The notes: generated from the sequence alone by a model not told the origin. A stretch of DNA of 64,000 nucleotides from an uncultured Clostridia bacterium (GCA_934663595.1 CAKUKM010000002.1:62001-126000), one strand, 5' to 3'; positions 53,107-61,621 are shown, counted from the first letter of the stretch. Numbers and translations are program-made.

Positions 53107-53939
53107 AAAACGTGCTTCATGTGGAAAACGTCACGATGCAGTTCGGCGGCGTGGTCGCCGTGAACAATCTCTCGATGGACGTAAACGAGGGCGAGATCGT
53201 GGCGCTGATCGGCCCGAACGGCGCGGGCAAAACCACCGCGTTCAACTGCATTACCGGCGTGTACGAGCCGACGAACGGCAAAATCGCGTTCATGGGCAAG
53301 GACATCGTGGTCAATCACCCGACGGGCAAAATGCGCAAGCTCTATGCCGGCGAAAACGGCGGCATGTACGATAAAGTCCTCGCGCAGACGCCGGACAAGA
53401 TCACGCGCCTCGGCGTGGCGCGCACGTTCCAGAATATCCGCCTGTTCAAGACCCAGACGGTGTTTGAAAACGTGCTGATTGCGATGCACATGCTGAAAAC
53501 CAGCAACCTGTTTACCGCGACGTTCCGCCTGAACCATGCCGAGGAAAAGCGCATGCGCGAAAAGGCGATGGAGCTTCTTCAGATCGTGGGCCTCGCGGAC
53601 GCGAAGGACGAGCTGGCCACCAGCCTGCCCTATGGCAAGCAGCGGCATTTGGAAATCGCGCGCGCGCTGGCGACGCAGCCGAAGCTGCTCCTGCTGGACG
53701 AGCCGGCGGCGGGCATGAACCCGCAGGAAACCGAGGAGCTCAGCGCGTTCATCCGCAAAATCAAGGATCAGTTTTCGCTCACGGTATTCATGATCGAGCA
53801 CCACATGAATCTGGTCATGGATATTTCGGATCGAATCTACGTTATCGATTTCGGCAAGCTGATTGCCGAGGGCACACCGGCCGAAATTCAGCGCAATCCC
53901 GCGGTCATCGCCGCGTATCTGGGGGTGGACGACGAATGA
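53103..53939 (+). CDS. livG: Branched-chain amino acid ABC ATP-binding protein LivG
   Basis: 278 residues from GTG 53103 overlapping the livM stop. Walker A is GPNGAGKTT, the signature region reads LPYGKQRHLEIARAL, Walker B is LLLDEPAAGMNP, and the switch His lies in MIEHHMNLVM. The LivG-specific insertion (MRKLYAGENGGMYDK and following) is present. The signature has LPYGKQR where many ABC proteins have LSGGQ; this is normal for LivG. It overlaps livF by ATGA. Confidence 0.93.
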   Translation: MKNVLHVENVTMQFGGVVAVNNLSMDVNEGEIVALIGPNGAGKTTAFNCITGVYEPTNGKIAFMGKDIVVNHPTGKMRKLYAGENGGMYDKVLAQTPDKITRLGVARTFQNIRLFKTQTVFENVLIAMHMLKTSNLFTATFRLNHAEEKRMREKAMELLQIVGLADAKDELATSLPYGKQRHLEIARALATQPKLLLLDEPAAGMNPQETEELSAFIRKIKDQFSLTVFMIEHHMNLVMDISDRIYVIDFGKLIAEGTPAEIQRNPAVIAAYLGVDDE

Positions 53940-54655
53940 GCATGCTGGAAGTGACCGACCTGTGCGTCAACTACGGCGGCATCAAGGCGCTGAAGGGCAT
54001 TTCGTTTTCGGTGGAAGAGGGCCAGATCTGCACGCTGATCGGCGCGAACGGCGCGGGCAAATCCACAGCGCTGCGCGCCATTTCCGGCCTGGTTCCGGTA
54101 AAATCCGGCTCGATTCGGTTTAAGGATCAGGAAATCGCCGGGCTGGACACGCAGAAGGTCGTCGAAAAGGGCGTCGTGCTCGTTCCGGAGGGCCGCCGCG
54201 TGTTCGACAATCTCACCGTGCTGGAAAATTTGAAAATCGGCGCGTATCTTCGGAAGGACTCCGCCGCAATCGCGCGCGATATCGATTATGTCTATTCGCT
54301 GTTCCCGCGCCTGAAGGAGCGGCATTGGCAATCCGCGGGCACGCTGTCCGGCGGCGAACAGCAAATGCTGGCCGTCGGCCGCGCAATGATGGCCCGGCCG
54401 AAGCTTTTGATGATGGACGAGCCGTCGCTCGGCCTCGCGCCGCTGATCGTGAAGGGCATTTTTGAAATCATCACGCGCCTGAGCCGCGAATCCGGCACCA
54501 CGATCCTGCTGATCGAGCAGAACGCCGCCGCCGCATTGAAGGCCGCCGATTACGGCTACGTAATCGAAACCGGCGAAATCAAAATCGAAGGCGCAGGCGA
54601 ACAGCTCCTGAACGACCCGCGCGTCCAGGAAGCGTATCTGGGAAAAGAAAAATAA
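53936..54655 (+). CDS. livF: Branched-chain amino acid ABC ATP-binding protein LivF
   Basis: 239 residues with Walker A GANGAGKST, signature LSGGEQQMLAVGRAMM, Walker B LLMMDEPSLGLAP and switch region LLIEQNAAAALK. This is the second ATPase of the importer and the last gene of the operon. It lacks the LivG insertion, as expected. A convergent terminator follows. Confidence 0.93.
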   Translation: MSMLEVTDLCVNYGGIKALKGISFSVEEGQICTLIGANGAGKSTALRAISGLVPVKSGSIRFKDQEIAGLDTQKVVEKGVVLVPEGRRVFDNLTVLENLKIGAYLRKDSAAIARDIDYVYSLFPRLKERHWQSAGTLSGGEQQMLAVGRAMMARPKLLMMDEPSLGLAPLIVKGIFEIITRLSRESGTTILLIEQNAAAALKAADYGYVIETGEIKIEGAGEQLLNDPRVQEAYLGKEK

Positions 54656-54690
54656 AAACCGCCGCCCATGGTTCAAAAACCATGAGCGGC
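54650..54690. terminator. Convergent terminator, strongest on the minus strand
   Basis: GCCGCCCATGGTT (54661-54673) pairs with AACCATGAGCGGC (54678-54690) with one mismatch. Read on the minus strand it is followed by TTTTTATTTTT, so it mainly ends the WG-repeat gene; on the plus strand it may also end the Liv operon. Confidence 0.75.
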
Positions 54691-54703
54691 ATTCCTTCAC
54701 TCA

Positions 54704-56140
54704 TCAGAAAACCCGATTGCCTTCCATATCTACGATGGTCAGATAGCCATTTTTGATCTTAAAGATGTGCCCGTCCGAGTAAGCCAGAGCATCGAATTCA
54801 TATTCACAAGGAACAACGAGGCTACCGGTGGTGTCGATGTAGCCGTACTTTCCGTCTTTCTTAACGAGAGCAAGTCCCTCGCTGAAGGAGTCTGCATAAT
54901 CCCACTCGCAGGGAATGACGAGCTTGCCGGTGGTGTCGATGAATCCCCATTTGTCGTCTTTCTTAACGCGAGCAAGTCCATCGCTGAAGGAGCGTGCAAG
55001 ATCCCACTCGCAGGGAATGACGAGTTTGCCGGTGGTGTCGATGTAGCTGAACTTTCCGTTTTTCGCAACGCAAGCAAGTCCCTCACTAAAGGAGTCTGCA
55101 CAAACCCACTCACAAGGAATGACGAGTTTGCCGGTGGTGTCGATGAATCCCCATTTGTCGTCTTTCTCAACGGGAGCAAGTCCATCGCTGAAGGAGAGTG
55201 CAAGATCCCACTCGCAGGGAATGACGAGTTTGCCGGTGGTGTCGATGTAACCATACTTTCCGTCTTTCTCAACGGGAGCAAGTCCATCGCTGAAGTACCA
55301 TGCATCATCCCATTCACAGGGAACAACGAGCCTGCCGGTGGTGTCGATGAATCCCCATTTGTCGTCTTTCTCAACGCGAGCAAGTCCATCAGAGAAAGGC
55401 CAAGCATCGTCCCATTCACAGGGAATGACGAGCTTACCGGTAGAATCGATAAATCCCCATTTTCCGTTTTTCCCAACGCAAGCAAGTCCATCAGAGAAAG
55501 ACCAAAGCCCGTCCCATTCACAGGGAATGACGAGTTTGCCGGTGGTGTCAATGCATCCCAATTTTCCGTCTTTTGCAACGCGAACCATTCCATTTCCACT
55601 CGAAGAAATTCTTGAATAAAAATGGGCTTGAATATCTTTAATTCTTTCTCTGCTGTCCTTGTAATCCCCAAGCTGCTGATAAAGCGCAATCGCCTTGTCG
55701 TATCGCCCGTATGAAGCGTATCCTTCGGCGAGCTGATAGGTGCAGCTCAGGGCTCTCTCCTGACTGTCCTTAAACAGCGGATTTTCATTATAGACTTCAA
55801 TTGCGGATGCAAAATCATATTCGCTCTCCAGCTCTCTCGCCGTATAATAGGTAATCATCTGCGGGGAATCCTTGAACGCGCCCAGGGAGGTGAAGGTCTT
55901 CAGCGCCGTATCGTAATTGCCGCTTTCGGCTTCGTTCAGCGCTTTGGCGTACATCGTCATCTGCGACGCGTCCTCGTAGCTGCCGAGTTTCTCGAATTGC
56001 GCAGCGGCCTCGGCGTATTTGCCCTCGTCCAGCATTTTGCTCGCGGATTTGTACGCCTTTTCCTGACTGTCGCCGCACGCGACGAGCGTGAATGCCATCG
56101 CGATCAGCATCAGCAGCGCGAGGATTCTCTTCTTTTCCAT
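54704..56140 (-). CDS. WG-repeat lipoprotein
   Basis: 478 residues from ATG 56140, with GGAGAGGAAGAG upstream; the longer frame is not supported. The lipobox LVACGD is clear, so this protein is lipid-anchored outside the cell. Residues about 25-165 form a tetratricopeptide-like helical array (KYAEAAAQFEKLGSYEDAS, RYDKAIALYQQLGDYKDS). The rest is eight 34-residue WG repeats of the type KWGFIDTTGKLVIPCEWDDA plus a broken ninth. WG repeats are beta-rich binding modules of unknown ligand. It is a single gene with its own promoter and terminator. Confidence 0.9.
   Translation of the reverse strand: MEKKRILALLMLIAMAFTLVACGDSQEKAYKSASKMLDEGKYAEAAAQFEKLGSYEDASQMTMYAKALNEAESGNYDTALKTFTSLGAFKDSPQMITYYTARELESEYDFASAIEVYNENPLFKDSQERALSCTYQLAEGYASYGRYDKAIALYQQLGDYKDSRERIKDIQAHFYSRISSSGNGMVRVAKDGKLGCIDTTGKLVIPCEWDGLWSFSDGLACVGKNGKWGFIDSTGKLVIPCEWDDAWPFSDGLARVEKDDKWGFIDTTGRLVVPCEWDDAWYFSDGLAPVEKDGKYGYIDTTGKLVIPCEWDLALSFSDGLAPVEKDDKWGFIDTTGKLVIPCEWVCADSFSEGLACVAKNGKFSYIDTTGKLVIPCEWDLARSFSDGLARVKKDDKWGFIDTTGKLVIPCEWDYADSFSEGLALVKKDGKYGYIDTTGSLVVPCEYEFDALAYSDGHIFKIKNGYLTIVDMEGNRVF
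54740..55600 (-). repeat. 102-bp tandem repeats coding WG units
   Basis: Eight copies of a 102-bp unit, recognisable by the forward-strand phrases GACGAGTTTGCCGGTGGTGTC and CCCATTTGTCGTCTTTCT in pieces. Near identity between copies suggests recent expansion. Because 102 is a multiple of three and no stop falls in the unit, long open frames also arise by chance on the other frames. Confidence 0.9.
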
Positions 56141-56185
56141 GGTTTCTCTTCCTCTCCAAAGGGGCAGCGCCCCTGTTTTGATGCC

Positions 56186-56214
56186 ATTATAGCATATGGA
56201 TAACATTTACGCAA
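56186..56214 (-). promoter_or_regulatory. Promoter of the WG-repeat lipoprotein gene
   Basis: On the minus strand TTGCGT (56209-56214), 17 bp, then TATAAT (56186-56191) with a TGC extension. Confidence 0.75.
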
Positions 56215-56241
56215 TCAAAAAGCGGCGAATTCTTCGCCGCT
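56215..56241 (-). terminator. Terminator of the trmO operon
   Basis: On the minus strand AGCGGCGAA, loop GAA and TTCGCCGCT (56221-56241) are followed by a T run. The stem starts inside the trmO stop region and its T run borders the next gene's promoter. Confidence 0.85.
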
Positions 56242-56914
56242 AGGAGAGTTTTACGATTTGGAATACCGTGAGCACGCCGTTTTCCACCGTGAAGCGCACG
56301 TCCAGCCCGGCGAATTCCACGCCGAACGGCCGCGCGTCGCCGCGCCGATAGCCGGGCCGCGGGTCCTGCGCGAGCACGCCGCGCAGCGCTTCGCGCTTGC
56401 TTTCCGGAACCATGGCGAGCCATTCTTCCGGAATGACGACCTTAAGCGAATAGTCCTTGACCGCGCCCGCGAAGCCCTCCGTGGCCTCCGGATGGCTGTC
56501 CACGTTCGGGAGATACGGCTTGATATCGAGAATGGGCGTGCCGTTCATCAGATCCGCGCCCGCCACGAGCAGCGCCGGGCCGTCGGGCGAGGCTTCGTCG
56601 ATTCCAATCAGCCGCACGCACGAAAGGCCGATCGGATTCGGGCGAAACGGCGATCGCGTGGCGAATACGCCCATGGAAACATTGCCGCCCAGCCGCGGCG
56701 GCCGCACCGTGGGCGACCAGTCCTCGCGCTCGGATTCGGAAAAGCGCCAGATCAGCCAGATGTGGCTGTAGCCCTCCAGCCCGCGAATGGCCGCGGGAAC
56801 GCGATATTCCTTTTCAAACACGATTCGCCCCTCGAGCGCGTCGACCAGCCCGCTCTGCCGCGGAAGGCCGAATTTCGTGGGGAAATCGGTCTGGATGGTT
56901 GCAATCGTCTTCAT
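56240..56914 (-). CDS. trmO: TrmO-type tRNA methyltransferase (TsaA domain)
   Basis: 224 residues from ATG 56914, which overlaps the upstream stop (ATGA). The TsaA barrel is shown by IATIQTDFPTKFGLPRQSGL, GLEGYSHIWLIWRFSE, GVFATRSPFRPNPIGLSCVRL and GTPILDIKPYLPNVDS. In E. coli TrmO N6-methylates t6A37 of threonine tRNA using S-adenosylmethionine. A C-terminal domain of about 75 residues matches the full-length TrmO layout. It is second in a two-gene operon. Confidence 0.9.
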   Translation of the reverse strand: MKTIATIQTDFPTKFGLPRQSGLVDALEGRIVFEKEYRVPAAIRGLEGYSHIWLIWRFSESEREDWSPTVRPPRLGGNVSMGVFATRSPFRPNPIGLSCVRLIGIDEASPDGPALLVAGADLMNGTPILDIKPYLPNVDSHPEATEGFAGAVKDYSLKVVIPEEWLAMVPESKREALRGVLAQDPRPGYRRGDARPFGVEFAGLDVRFTVENGVLTVFQIVKLS

Positions 56915-57486
56915 GCGTCTTCGTTCAGAATCAGATCGAGCACGCGCTCGCAATCCGGAATGTCAAACAGCGCGTGGCGCGTCGCGTCCGGCATGGACAG
57001 GAATTCAAAGCCCGTGTTGTCCAGCAGATTGCGCGCGCCGGTCGGAACGATGTAAATCGTGCCCGCGCCGTGGCGGTCGAGCTCGGTAATGTGCGCGTCG
57101 TCCAGCTGATCGCCCTCGTAGACGAACAGTCGCTTGTCGCCGTCGTCGCGAATGAACAGGCGGCGCTGGTTCGTAAAGCCGTAAACCAGATCGGCCTTGA
57201 CCTGGCGCTTGATCCAGAAGCGCAGGAAATAGCTGTAAATCGCAATCGCGCCGCCCAGCAGGAACAGCGCCAGCTGGCTCACGTGGCGCGGCCGAAAGCC
57301 CCAGGCGATGATGGAATACACCGTAAGCACGCCGTACAGCGTGCTCAGCGCCAGAAACAGGCCGCAGAGCGGCAGAAGCAGGCGATCGATGCGCGCGCAT
57401 TCCCGGCTTTCCAGAGGACTGCCCGTCCAGATCAGCTCCTCGCCCTCGCGCAGATGGCGCCCGATTCCCGCGTTCCGTCCGGACAT
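56911..57486 (-). CDS. Two-helix membrane protein with a PH-like domain, hypothetical
   Basis: 191 residues from ATG 57486 (GGGGAGGGAAC upstream). The start HLREGEELIWTGSPL is typical of bacterial PH-like/YdbS-type proteins. Two membrane helices (LLLPLCGLFLALSTLYGVLTVYS in two parts; LALFLLGGAIAIYSYFLRFW) are followed by a beta-rich cytosolic domain (KADLVYGFTNQRRLFI, GAGTIYIVPTG) and a final helix. Function is unknown. It shares a transcript with trmO. Confidence 0.78.
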   Translation of the reverse strand: MSGRNAGIGRHLREGEELIWTGSPLESRECARIDRLLLPLCGLFLALSTLYGVLTVYSIIAWGFRPRHVSQLALFLLGGAIAIYSYFLRFWIKRQVKADLVYGFTNQRRLFIRDDGDKRLFVYEGDQLDDAHITELDRHGAGTIYIVPTGARNLLDNTGFEFLSMPDATRHALFDIPDCERVLDLILNEDA

Positions 57487-57521
57487 GCCGTTCCCTCCCC
57501 TGCAATTTCCTATACAAATTA

Positions 57522-57550
57522 ATGATACACGGATCGAACGGATTTTGCAA
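57522..57550 (-). promoter_or_regulatory. Promoter of the PH-like/trmO operon
   Basis: On the minus strand TTGCAA (57545-57550), 17 bp, TATCAT (57522-57527). Confidence 0.7.
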
Positions 57551-57556
57551 GTTGCT

Positions 57557-58084
57557 TCAATAGTTTTTCGGTTTTTTGATACAGATGTGTAGAATTTTTG
57601 TCGCAATCTCGGCCGAAAGCAGACCGATTGCGGTTCCGGCGAGCACGTCCGTCGGGTAATGCACGCCCACATAGAGCCGCGACAGCGCAATTAAAATCGC
57701 GAGAATCAGCGCGCCCCAGCGCCAGCGGCTTTTCGTGTTCCGGAAAACGGCCCACGCGCCGGCGAACGAAGCGGTGGCATGGCCGGACGGGAACGAAAAA
57801 TCGCGCGGGCGGCCCACCAGAATCGACAGCGCCTGCATCGCCTCGTAGGGGCGAATGCGCGCGACCCAGTTTTTCAGGATCAGATTCGTAATGACTGCGC
57901 CGATGGCAATGGAAATCGCGCAGGCCAGGCCGATTTTGCGCGTGCGCCGGAAGAGCAGCAGCGCGGCGGCCAGCAGAATCCAGAACGCGCCGGCGTTTCC
58001 CAGAGAAGTAATCGCGCGCATGATGGGATTGAGCCAGTCCGCGCGCAGGTGATTTTGAATCCAGATCAGGATCTGTCCGTCCAT
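57557..58084 (-). CDS. PAP2 family phosphatase
   Basis: 175 residues from ATG 58084, about 8 bp after GGGGGAG; ATG 58090 is too close to the ribosome site. Five or six helices carry the three PAP2 motifs: KNWVARIRP, PSGHATASF and SRLYVGVHYPTDVLAG, with the catalytic histidines in the last two. Such enzymes dephosphorylate undecaprenyl pyrophosphate or phosphatidate at the outer face of the membrane. It is a single-gene unit with its own promoter. Confidence 0.9.
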   Translation of the reverse strand: MDGQILIWIQNHLRADWLNPIMRAITSLGNAGAFWILLAAALLLFRRTRKIGLACAISIAIGAVITNLILKNWVARIRPYEAMQALSILVGRPRDFSFPSGHATASFAGAWAVFRNTKSRWRWGALILAILIALSRLYVGVHYPTDVLAGTAIGLLSAEIATKILHICIKKPKNY

Positions 58085-58104
58085 GTGCATCTCCCCCTTC
58101 CGCT

Positions 58105-58133
58105 ATTTTACCCGATCTTAGCGCAAAGTGCAA
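58105..58133 (-). promoter_or_regulatory. Promoter of the PAP2 gene
   Basis: On the minus strand TTGCAC (58128-58133), 17 bp, TAAAAT (58105-58110). Confidence 0.7.
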
Positions 58134-58152
58134 CCATAAAGCCGCACGGGAA

Positions 58153-58161
58153 TGCTATAAT
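58153..58161 (+). promoter_or_regulatory. Extended -10 promoter of the PHP operon
   Basis: TGCTATAAT at 58153-58161 is a perfect extended -10. The -35 position has no good match. It lies back to back with the PAP2 promoter. Confidence 0.6.
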
Positions 58162-58195
58162 CAGAACAGAATGGTGAAAAAAAGGGTGAATACAA

Positions 58196-58858
58196 ATGAA
58201 ATGGGAGCTGCATGCGCACTGCTGCGAAACCAGCCTCTGCGGCCATGTGCCGGCGGAGGAGCTCGTGAAAAGCTATTCCGGCGCGGGCTATACGGGCCTG
58301 GTGCTGACCGATCATTATAATGAAAAGACGCTCGACGCGCTGACCGGCACGCCGGAGGAAAAGGTGGAAAAATGGCTGCGCGGCTATGAAATTGCGCGAA
58401 AAACCGGCGAGGAATGCGGGCTTACCGTGCTGTTCGGGCTGGAAGCGCGTTTGCCGGTGAATGAAAACGACTATCTGATATTCGGCGCGACGCCCGCGCT
58501 GCTGCGCGAGCACCCGCTTCTGCATTTGCAAACGCTTCCGGAGCTGCACGCGCTGGTGAATTCCTGCGGCGCGATACTCGTTCAGGCGCACCCGTTCCGC
58601 GAGGTGTGCATGCCCGCGCCGGCGGAGGATCTCGACGGCGTGGAGGTATTCAACGGCCACCCGCGCCACGACAGCCGCAATCCGCTGGCGATGGAGTTTG
58701 CAATCGCGCATCCGCATCTGATTCGCACGTCCGGCAGCGATTATCATCGCACGCAGGACCTCGCGACCGGCGGAATTGAAACCGATCGCGCCATTCATAC
58801 GCCGGCCGAGCTGGTTCAGTGCCTGAAGGACAACGCGTTTACGCGCATCGGAGGATGA
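58196..58858 (+). CDS. PHP domain phosphoesterase
   Basis: 220 residues of the PHP fold: WELHAHCCETSLCG (motif I HxH), LTDHYNEKT (motif II), FGLEARL (motif III), QAHPFRE, FNGHPRHDSRNP, and GSDYHRTQD near the end. These give the usual three-metal site. PHP proteins of this length hydrolyse small phosphoesters or nucleotides. It overlaps the HisJ-type gene by ATGA or ends 5 bp before its preferred start, so the two PHP proteins are co-made. Confidence 0.85.
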   Translation: MKWELHAHCCETSLCGHVPAEELVKSYSGAGYTGLVLTDHYNEKTLDALTGTPEEKVEKWLRGYEIARKTGEECGLTVLFGLEARLPVNENDYLIFGATPALLREHPLLHLQTLPELHALVNSCGAILVQAHPFREVCMPAPAEDLDGVEVFNGHPRHDSRNPLAMEFAIAHPHLIRTSGSDYHRTQDLATGGIETDRAIHTPAELVQCLKDNAFTRIGG

Positions 58859-58863
58859 CGGCC

Positions 58864-59637
58864 ATGAAGATGAATCTGCACACCCACACGCCGCGCTGCC
58901 ACCATGCGATCGGCTCCGAGCGCGAATACATCGAGCGCGCGATCGCCGCGGGACTGGATACGCTGGGCTTTTCCGACCATGCGCCGATGCCGTTCGAGGG
59001 CGATTACTATTCCACCTATCGCATGGCGCTTTCGGACACGCGCGGCTATGTCGATACGCTTCTGCAGCTGCGCGAGGAATACCGGGGCAAAATCGATATT
59101 CTGATCGGCTTTGAGGCGGAGTATTATCCGGCGGTGTTCCCGCGCCTTCTCGAATTCATTTCGGAATACCCGATCGATTATCTGCTGCTCGGCCAGCACT
59201 TCCTCGGCAACGAGCAGAACGCGCCCTACGCCTGCCGCCGCACGAAGGACGAATCGTTCTTCACCGCCTATGTCGATCAGGTGTGCGAGGGCATTCGCAC
59301 CGGCGCGTTTACGTATCTGGCGCATCCGGATCTGGTCTGCTTCGACGGCGACGACGCCACGTTCCGCCGCCACGCGCTGCGGCTGTGCGAATGCGCCGCG
59401 GAAACGGACACGCCGCTGGAGATCAACATGCTCGGCCTGTGGGATCATCGGCATTATCCGTCCGAGCGCTTCTTCAAGCTGGCCGGCGAGGTCGGCAACA
59501 AGGTCGTATTTGGCGTGGACGCGCATCAGCCGGAGCGCATCCTGGAGCCGGACGTGCTGAAAAGGGCGAATGACCTGGCCGAAAAATGCGGAATTGCGCC
59601 CCTCGAGCGCATTCCGTACCACAGCCCGAATCGTTAA
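58864..59637 (+). CDS. Histidinol-phosphatase HisJ-type PHP protein
   Basis: 257 residues from ATG 58864, 9 bp after GGAGG; ATG 58855 touches the site. Motifs are NLHTHTPRCHH, GFSDHAPMPF, IGFEAEYYP, YLLLGQHFLG, LAHPDL, LEINMLG and FGVDAHQPE. This is the layout of histidinol-phosphate phosphatases of the PHP type (step 8 of histidine synthesis). No other his gene is nearby, so a different phosphoester cannot be excluded. A terminator follows. Confidence 0.85.
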   Translation: MKMNLHTHTPRCHHAIGSEREYIERAIAAGLDTLGFSDHAPMPFEGDYYSTYRMALSDTRGYVDTLLQLREEYRGKIDILIGFEAEYYPAVFPRLLEFISEYPIDYLLLGQHFLGNEQNAPYACRRTKDESFFTAYVDQVCEGIRTGAFTYLAHPDLVCFDGDDATFRRHALRLCECAAETDTPLEINMLGLWDHRHYPSERFFKLAGEVGNKVVFGVDAHQPERILEPDVLKRANDLAEKCGIAPLERIPYHSPNR

Positions 59638-59641
59638 ACCA

Positions 59642-59672
59642 GAGGGGCCTTCCCGCGAAGGCTCCTTTTTTT
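59642..59672 (+). terminator. Terminator of the PHP operon
   Basis: GGGGCCTT (59644-59651) pairs with AAGGCTCC (59658-59665) with one wobble, followed by seven T. Confidence 0.85.
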
Positions 59673-59676
59673 GCGC

Positions 59677-59705
59677 AAAAAATCAGGAGAGCCCAAGGCT
59701 CTCCT
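59677..59705 (-). terminator. Terminator of the coiled-coil membrane protein gene
   Basis: AGGAGAGCC (59685-59693) pairs with GGCTCTCCT (59697-59705). Read on the minus strand it is followed by GATTTTTT. Confidence 0.88.
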
Positions 59706-59719
59706 GATTCGCAAACGCC

Positions 59720-61621
59720 TTATTCGGCGGCGACGTTCAGCGTGACCGGAACTCGGTTGGCGAACAGGTAAGTGCCGTCGTCGGCATAGATCGCGGTGGT
59801 CGCAATGGCCTCGTAGCTGCCGGGCTGCAGGGCCTTGTTCAGCTTGATTTCGCTCAGCGTCGCGCCGGGAGCGAGCGGCTCGGAGCGGAACAGCTCCGCG
59901 TCGTCCAGCGTCAGCGTCAGCACAACGGTGTTGCCGCTGATCGTGCTGTTGGCGTAATCCCACGTGCCGGTCACGCCGTCGGCGGCGATTGCAATGGCGT
60001 CCGTCGCGGAGGTGGAGGTGTGCGCCTCGCCGTCGCCCAGCTCGCGCTCGAGCAGATACGCTTCCAGCGCCGCAATCCGCTGATTCAGGGAATCGCGCGT
60101 GGCGTTCAGCTCGTCGGACAGCGCGGCGGTTTCGCTCTTCGCCTGATCCAGCGAATCGCGCAGCGCGCTCGCCTCGGCCTCGGAATCGGTCAGCTGCGTA
60201 GTCAGCGCGGCGTTTTTCTCTTCAGAATCGGTCAGCTGCGTAGTCAGCGCGGCGTTTTTCTCTTCGGAATCGGTCAGCTGTGTAGTCAGCGCGGCGTTTT
60301 TCTCTTCAGAATCGGTCAGCTGCGCGGCGAGAGCGGTATTCTCCGTCTGCGCGCCTGCAAGGCGATTTTCGAGATCGGAGGCCTGCGTCTGCGCCTGATT
60401 CAGGGAATCGCGCAACTCGCTCGCCTCGGCCTGAGAATCGGAGATCTGTGCGGTAAGACCGGTGTTCTCGGTCTGTGCATCGGTCAGCTGCGCGGTGAGA
60501 GCTGTGTTCTCGGTCTGCGCGGTCGCAAGGCGATTCTCAAGGTCGGAGGCCTGCGTCTGCGCCTGATTGAGCGCGTCGGTCAGCTCCGTGGCCTCGGTCT
60601 GCGCCTGCTTCAGTTGCGCTTCCATTTCAGAAGAACGGGTCTGCGCGTCGGTCAATTGTGCGCGCAGCGTTTCGAGCGTGCCGTCGGGATCGCCCTGCGT
60701 TTCCAGAGCGGAAATCTGCGCCTCCAGCGTGGCGATCTGCGCGTTGCCGGATTCCAGTTTTCCCTGCAGCGCATTCAAATCGGTCTGCGCGGTCGCGAGC
60801 TGAGCGCCCAGCTGATCCAGCGCGCCGCTTGCATCCGCGAGCAGCTGCTTCTGCGCCGCATACTGGGTGGCGGAGGTCGTCAGCGCGCTGTCCGCCTCGT
60901 CCAGCCGGGTCTGAATCGCTTTCAGCGCGGCGACCTTTTCGGAATCGGTCATATCGCCGTTCACGATCGCGTCCACATCGGCCCTGATCGCGGAAAGATC
61001 GATTTCGGGAAGCACGGCGCCCTCGGCGGAAGCGAGCTGCGCCTTGAGGGAATCGAGCTCCGTGGTCGCGGCGGGCGCGGCCGTAGCGGGGGCCTCCGTC
61101 GGCTTCGCGTCCAGTTGGGTCTGCAGCGTCTGAATCGTATCGGACGCTGCGGCCAGCTCCGCGATGGCCGCGTCGAGCTCCACCCTATGCGCGGTGAGAT
61201 CGGCGTTTGCGCTGTCCAGATCGGCCTTCAGCGTTTCCGCTTCGGTCTTCAGTGCGTCCGCCTCGGTGGTTTTGTTTTCCAGATCGGCCTTCAGCGTTTC
61301 CGCTTCGGTCTTCAGTGCGTCCGCCTCGGTGGTTTTGTTTTCCAGATCGGCCTTCAGCGTTTCCGCTTCGGTCTTCAGCGCGTCGGCCTCGGTGGTTTTA
61401 TTCTCCAGATCGCTCTTCAGCGCGTCCGCCTCGGAGCGCACGACGTCCAGCTCCGTCTGCAGCTTTTCGGCGGCGGATTGCTCCTCGAGCAGCTGCGCGC
61501 TTGCGCGGACGTAATTGGATTCGCTCTCGTCCCATTGATTCTTTACCAGAACCAGCCCGACGATCGCGGCGATGAGCAGCACGATCAATACGATCAGCCA
61601 AACTCTGTTCTTGCGGTCCAT
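59720..61621 (-). CDS. Membrane-anchored long coiled-coil protein, 633 aa
   Basis: 633 residues. A short basic N-terminus and one helix (VWLIVLIVLLIAAIVGLVLV) anchor the protein. Residues about 30-530 are an almost unbroken coiled coil of Glu, Ala, Leu, Thr and Gln, including three 21-residue repeats (TTEADALKTEAETLKADLENK type) and three 14-residue repeats (QLTDSEEKNAALTT). A linker (PTEAPATAAPAATTE) near 190 interrupts it. The last 100 residues form a beta-rich domain (VTGTWDYANSTISGNTVVLT). It looks like a surface rod or envelope spacer, but I recognise no family. AGGAGG precedes the ATG; an extended -10 (TGGTATAAT) lies at 61652-61660. Confidence 0.8.
   Translation of the reverse strand: MDRKNRVWLIVLIVLLIAAIVGLVLVKNQWDESESNYVRASAQLLEEQSAAEKLQTELDVVRSEADALKSDLENKTTEADALKTEAETLKADLENKTTEADALKTEAETLKADLENKTTEADALKTEAETLKADLDSANADLTAHRVELDAAIAELAAASDTIQTLQTQLDAKPTEAPATAAPAATTELDSLKAQLASAEGAVLPEIDLSAIRADVDAIVNGDMTDSEKVAALKAIQTRLDEADSALTTSATQYAAQKQLLADASGALDQLGAQLATAQTDLNALQGKLESGNAQIATLEAQISALETQGDPDGTLETLRAQLTDAQTRSSEMEAQLKQAQTEATELTDALNQAQTQASDLENRLATAQTENTALTAQLTDAQTENTGLTAQISDSQAEASELRDSLNQAQTQASDLENRLAGAQTENTALAAQLTDSEEKNAALTTQLTDSEEKNAALTTQLTDSEEKNAALTTQLTDSEAEASALRDSLDQAKSETAALSDELNATRDSLNQRIAALEAYLLERELGDGEAHTSTSATDAIAIAADGVTGTWDYANSTISGNTVVLTLTLDDAELFRSEPLAPGATLSEIKLNKALQPGSYEAIATTAIYADDGTYLFANRVPVTLNVAAE
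60190..60320 (-). repeat. 42-bp tandem repeats in the coiled coil
   Basis: Three near-identical 42-bp units coding QLTDSEEKNAALTT (forward phrase GTCAGCGCGGCGTTTTTCTC), two fully matching and flanked by degenerate copies. Confidence 0.85.
61213..61413 (-). repeat. 63-bp tandem repeats in the coiled coil
   Basis: Three 63-bp copies coding the unit TEAETLKADLENKTTEADAL (21 residues in all). Forward phrase CAGATCGGCCTTCAGCGTTT recurs. Two copies are practically identical. Confidence 0.88.

Noticed and set aside
54767..55615. Plus-strand repeat protein of 282 codons
   Set aside because: It arises because the WG repeat unit is a multiple of three bases and lacks stops on the other strand; the minus-strand lipoprotein with signal peptide is the real gene.
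61213..61413. CRISPR-like regular repeats
   Set aside because: The repeats are contiguous, in frame and inside a coiled-coil gene, with no unique spacers and no cas genes.
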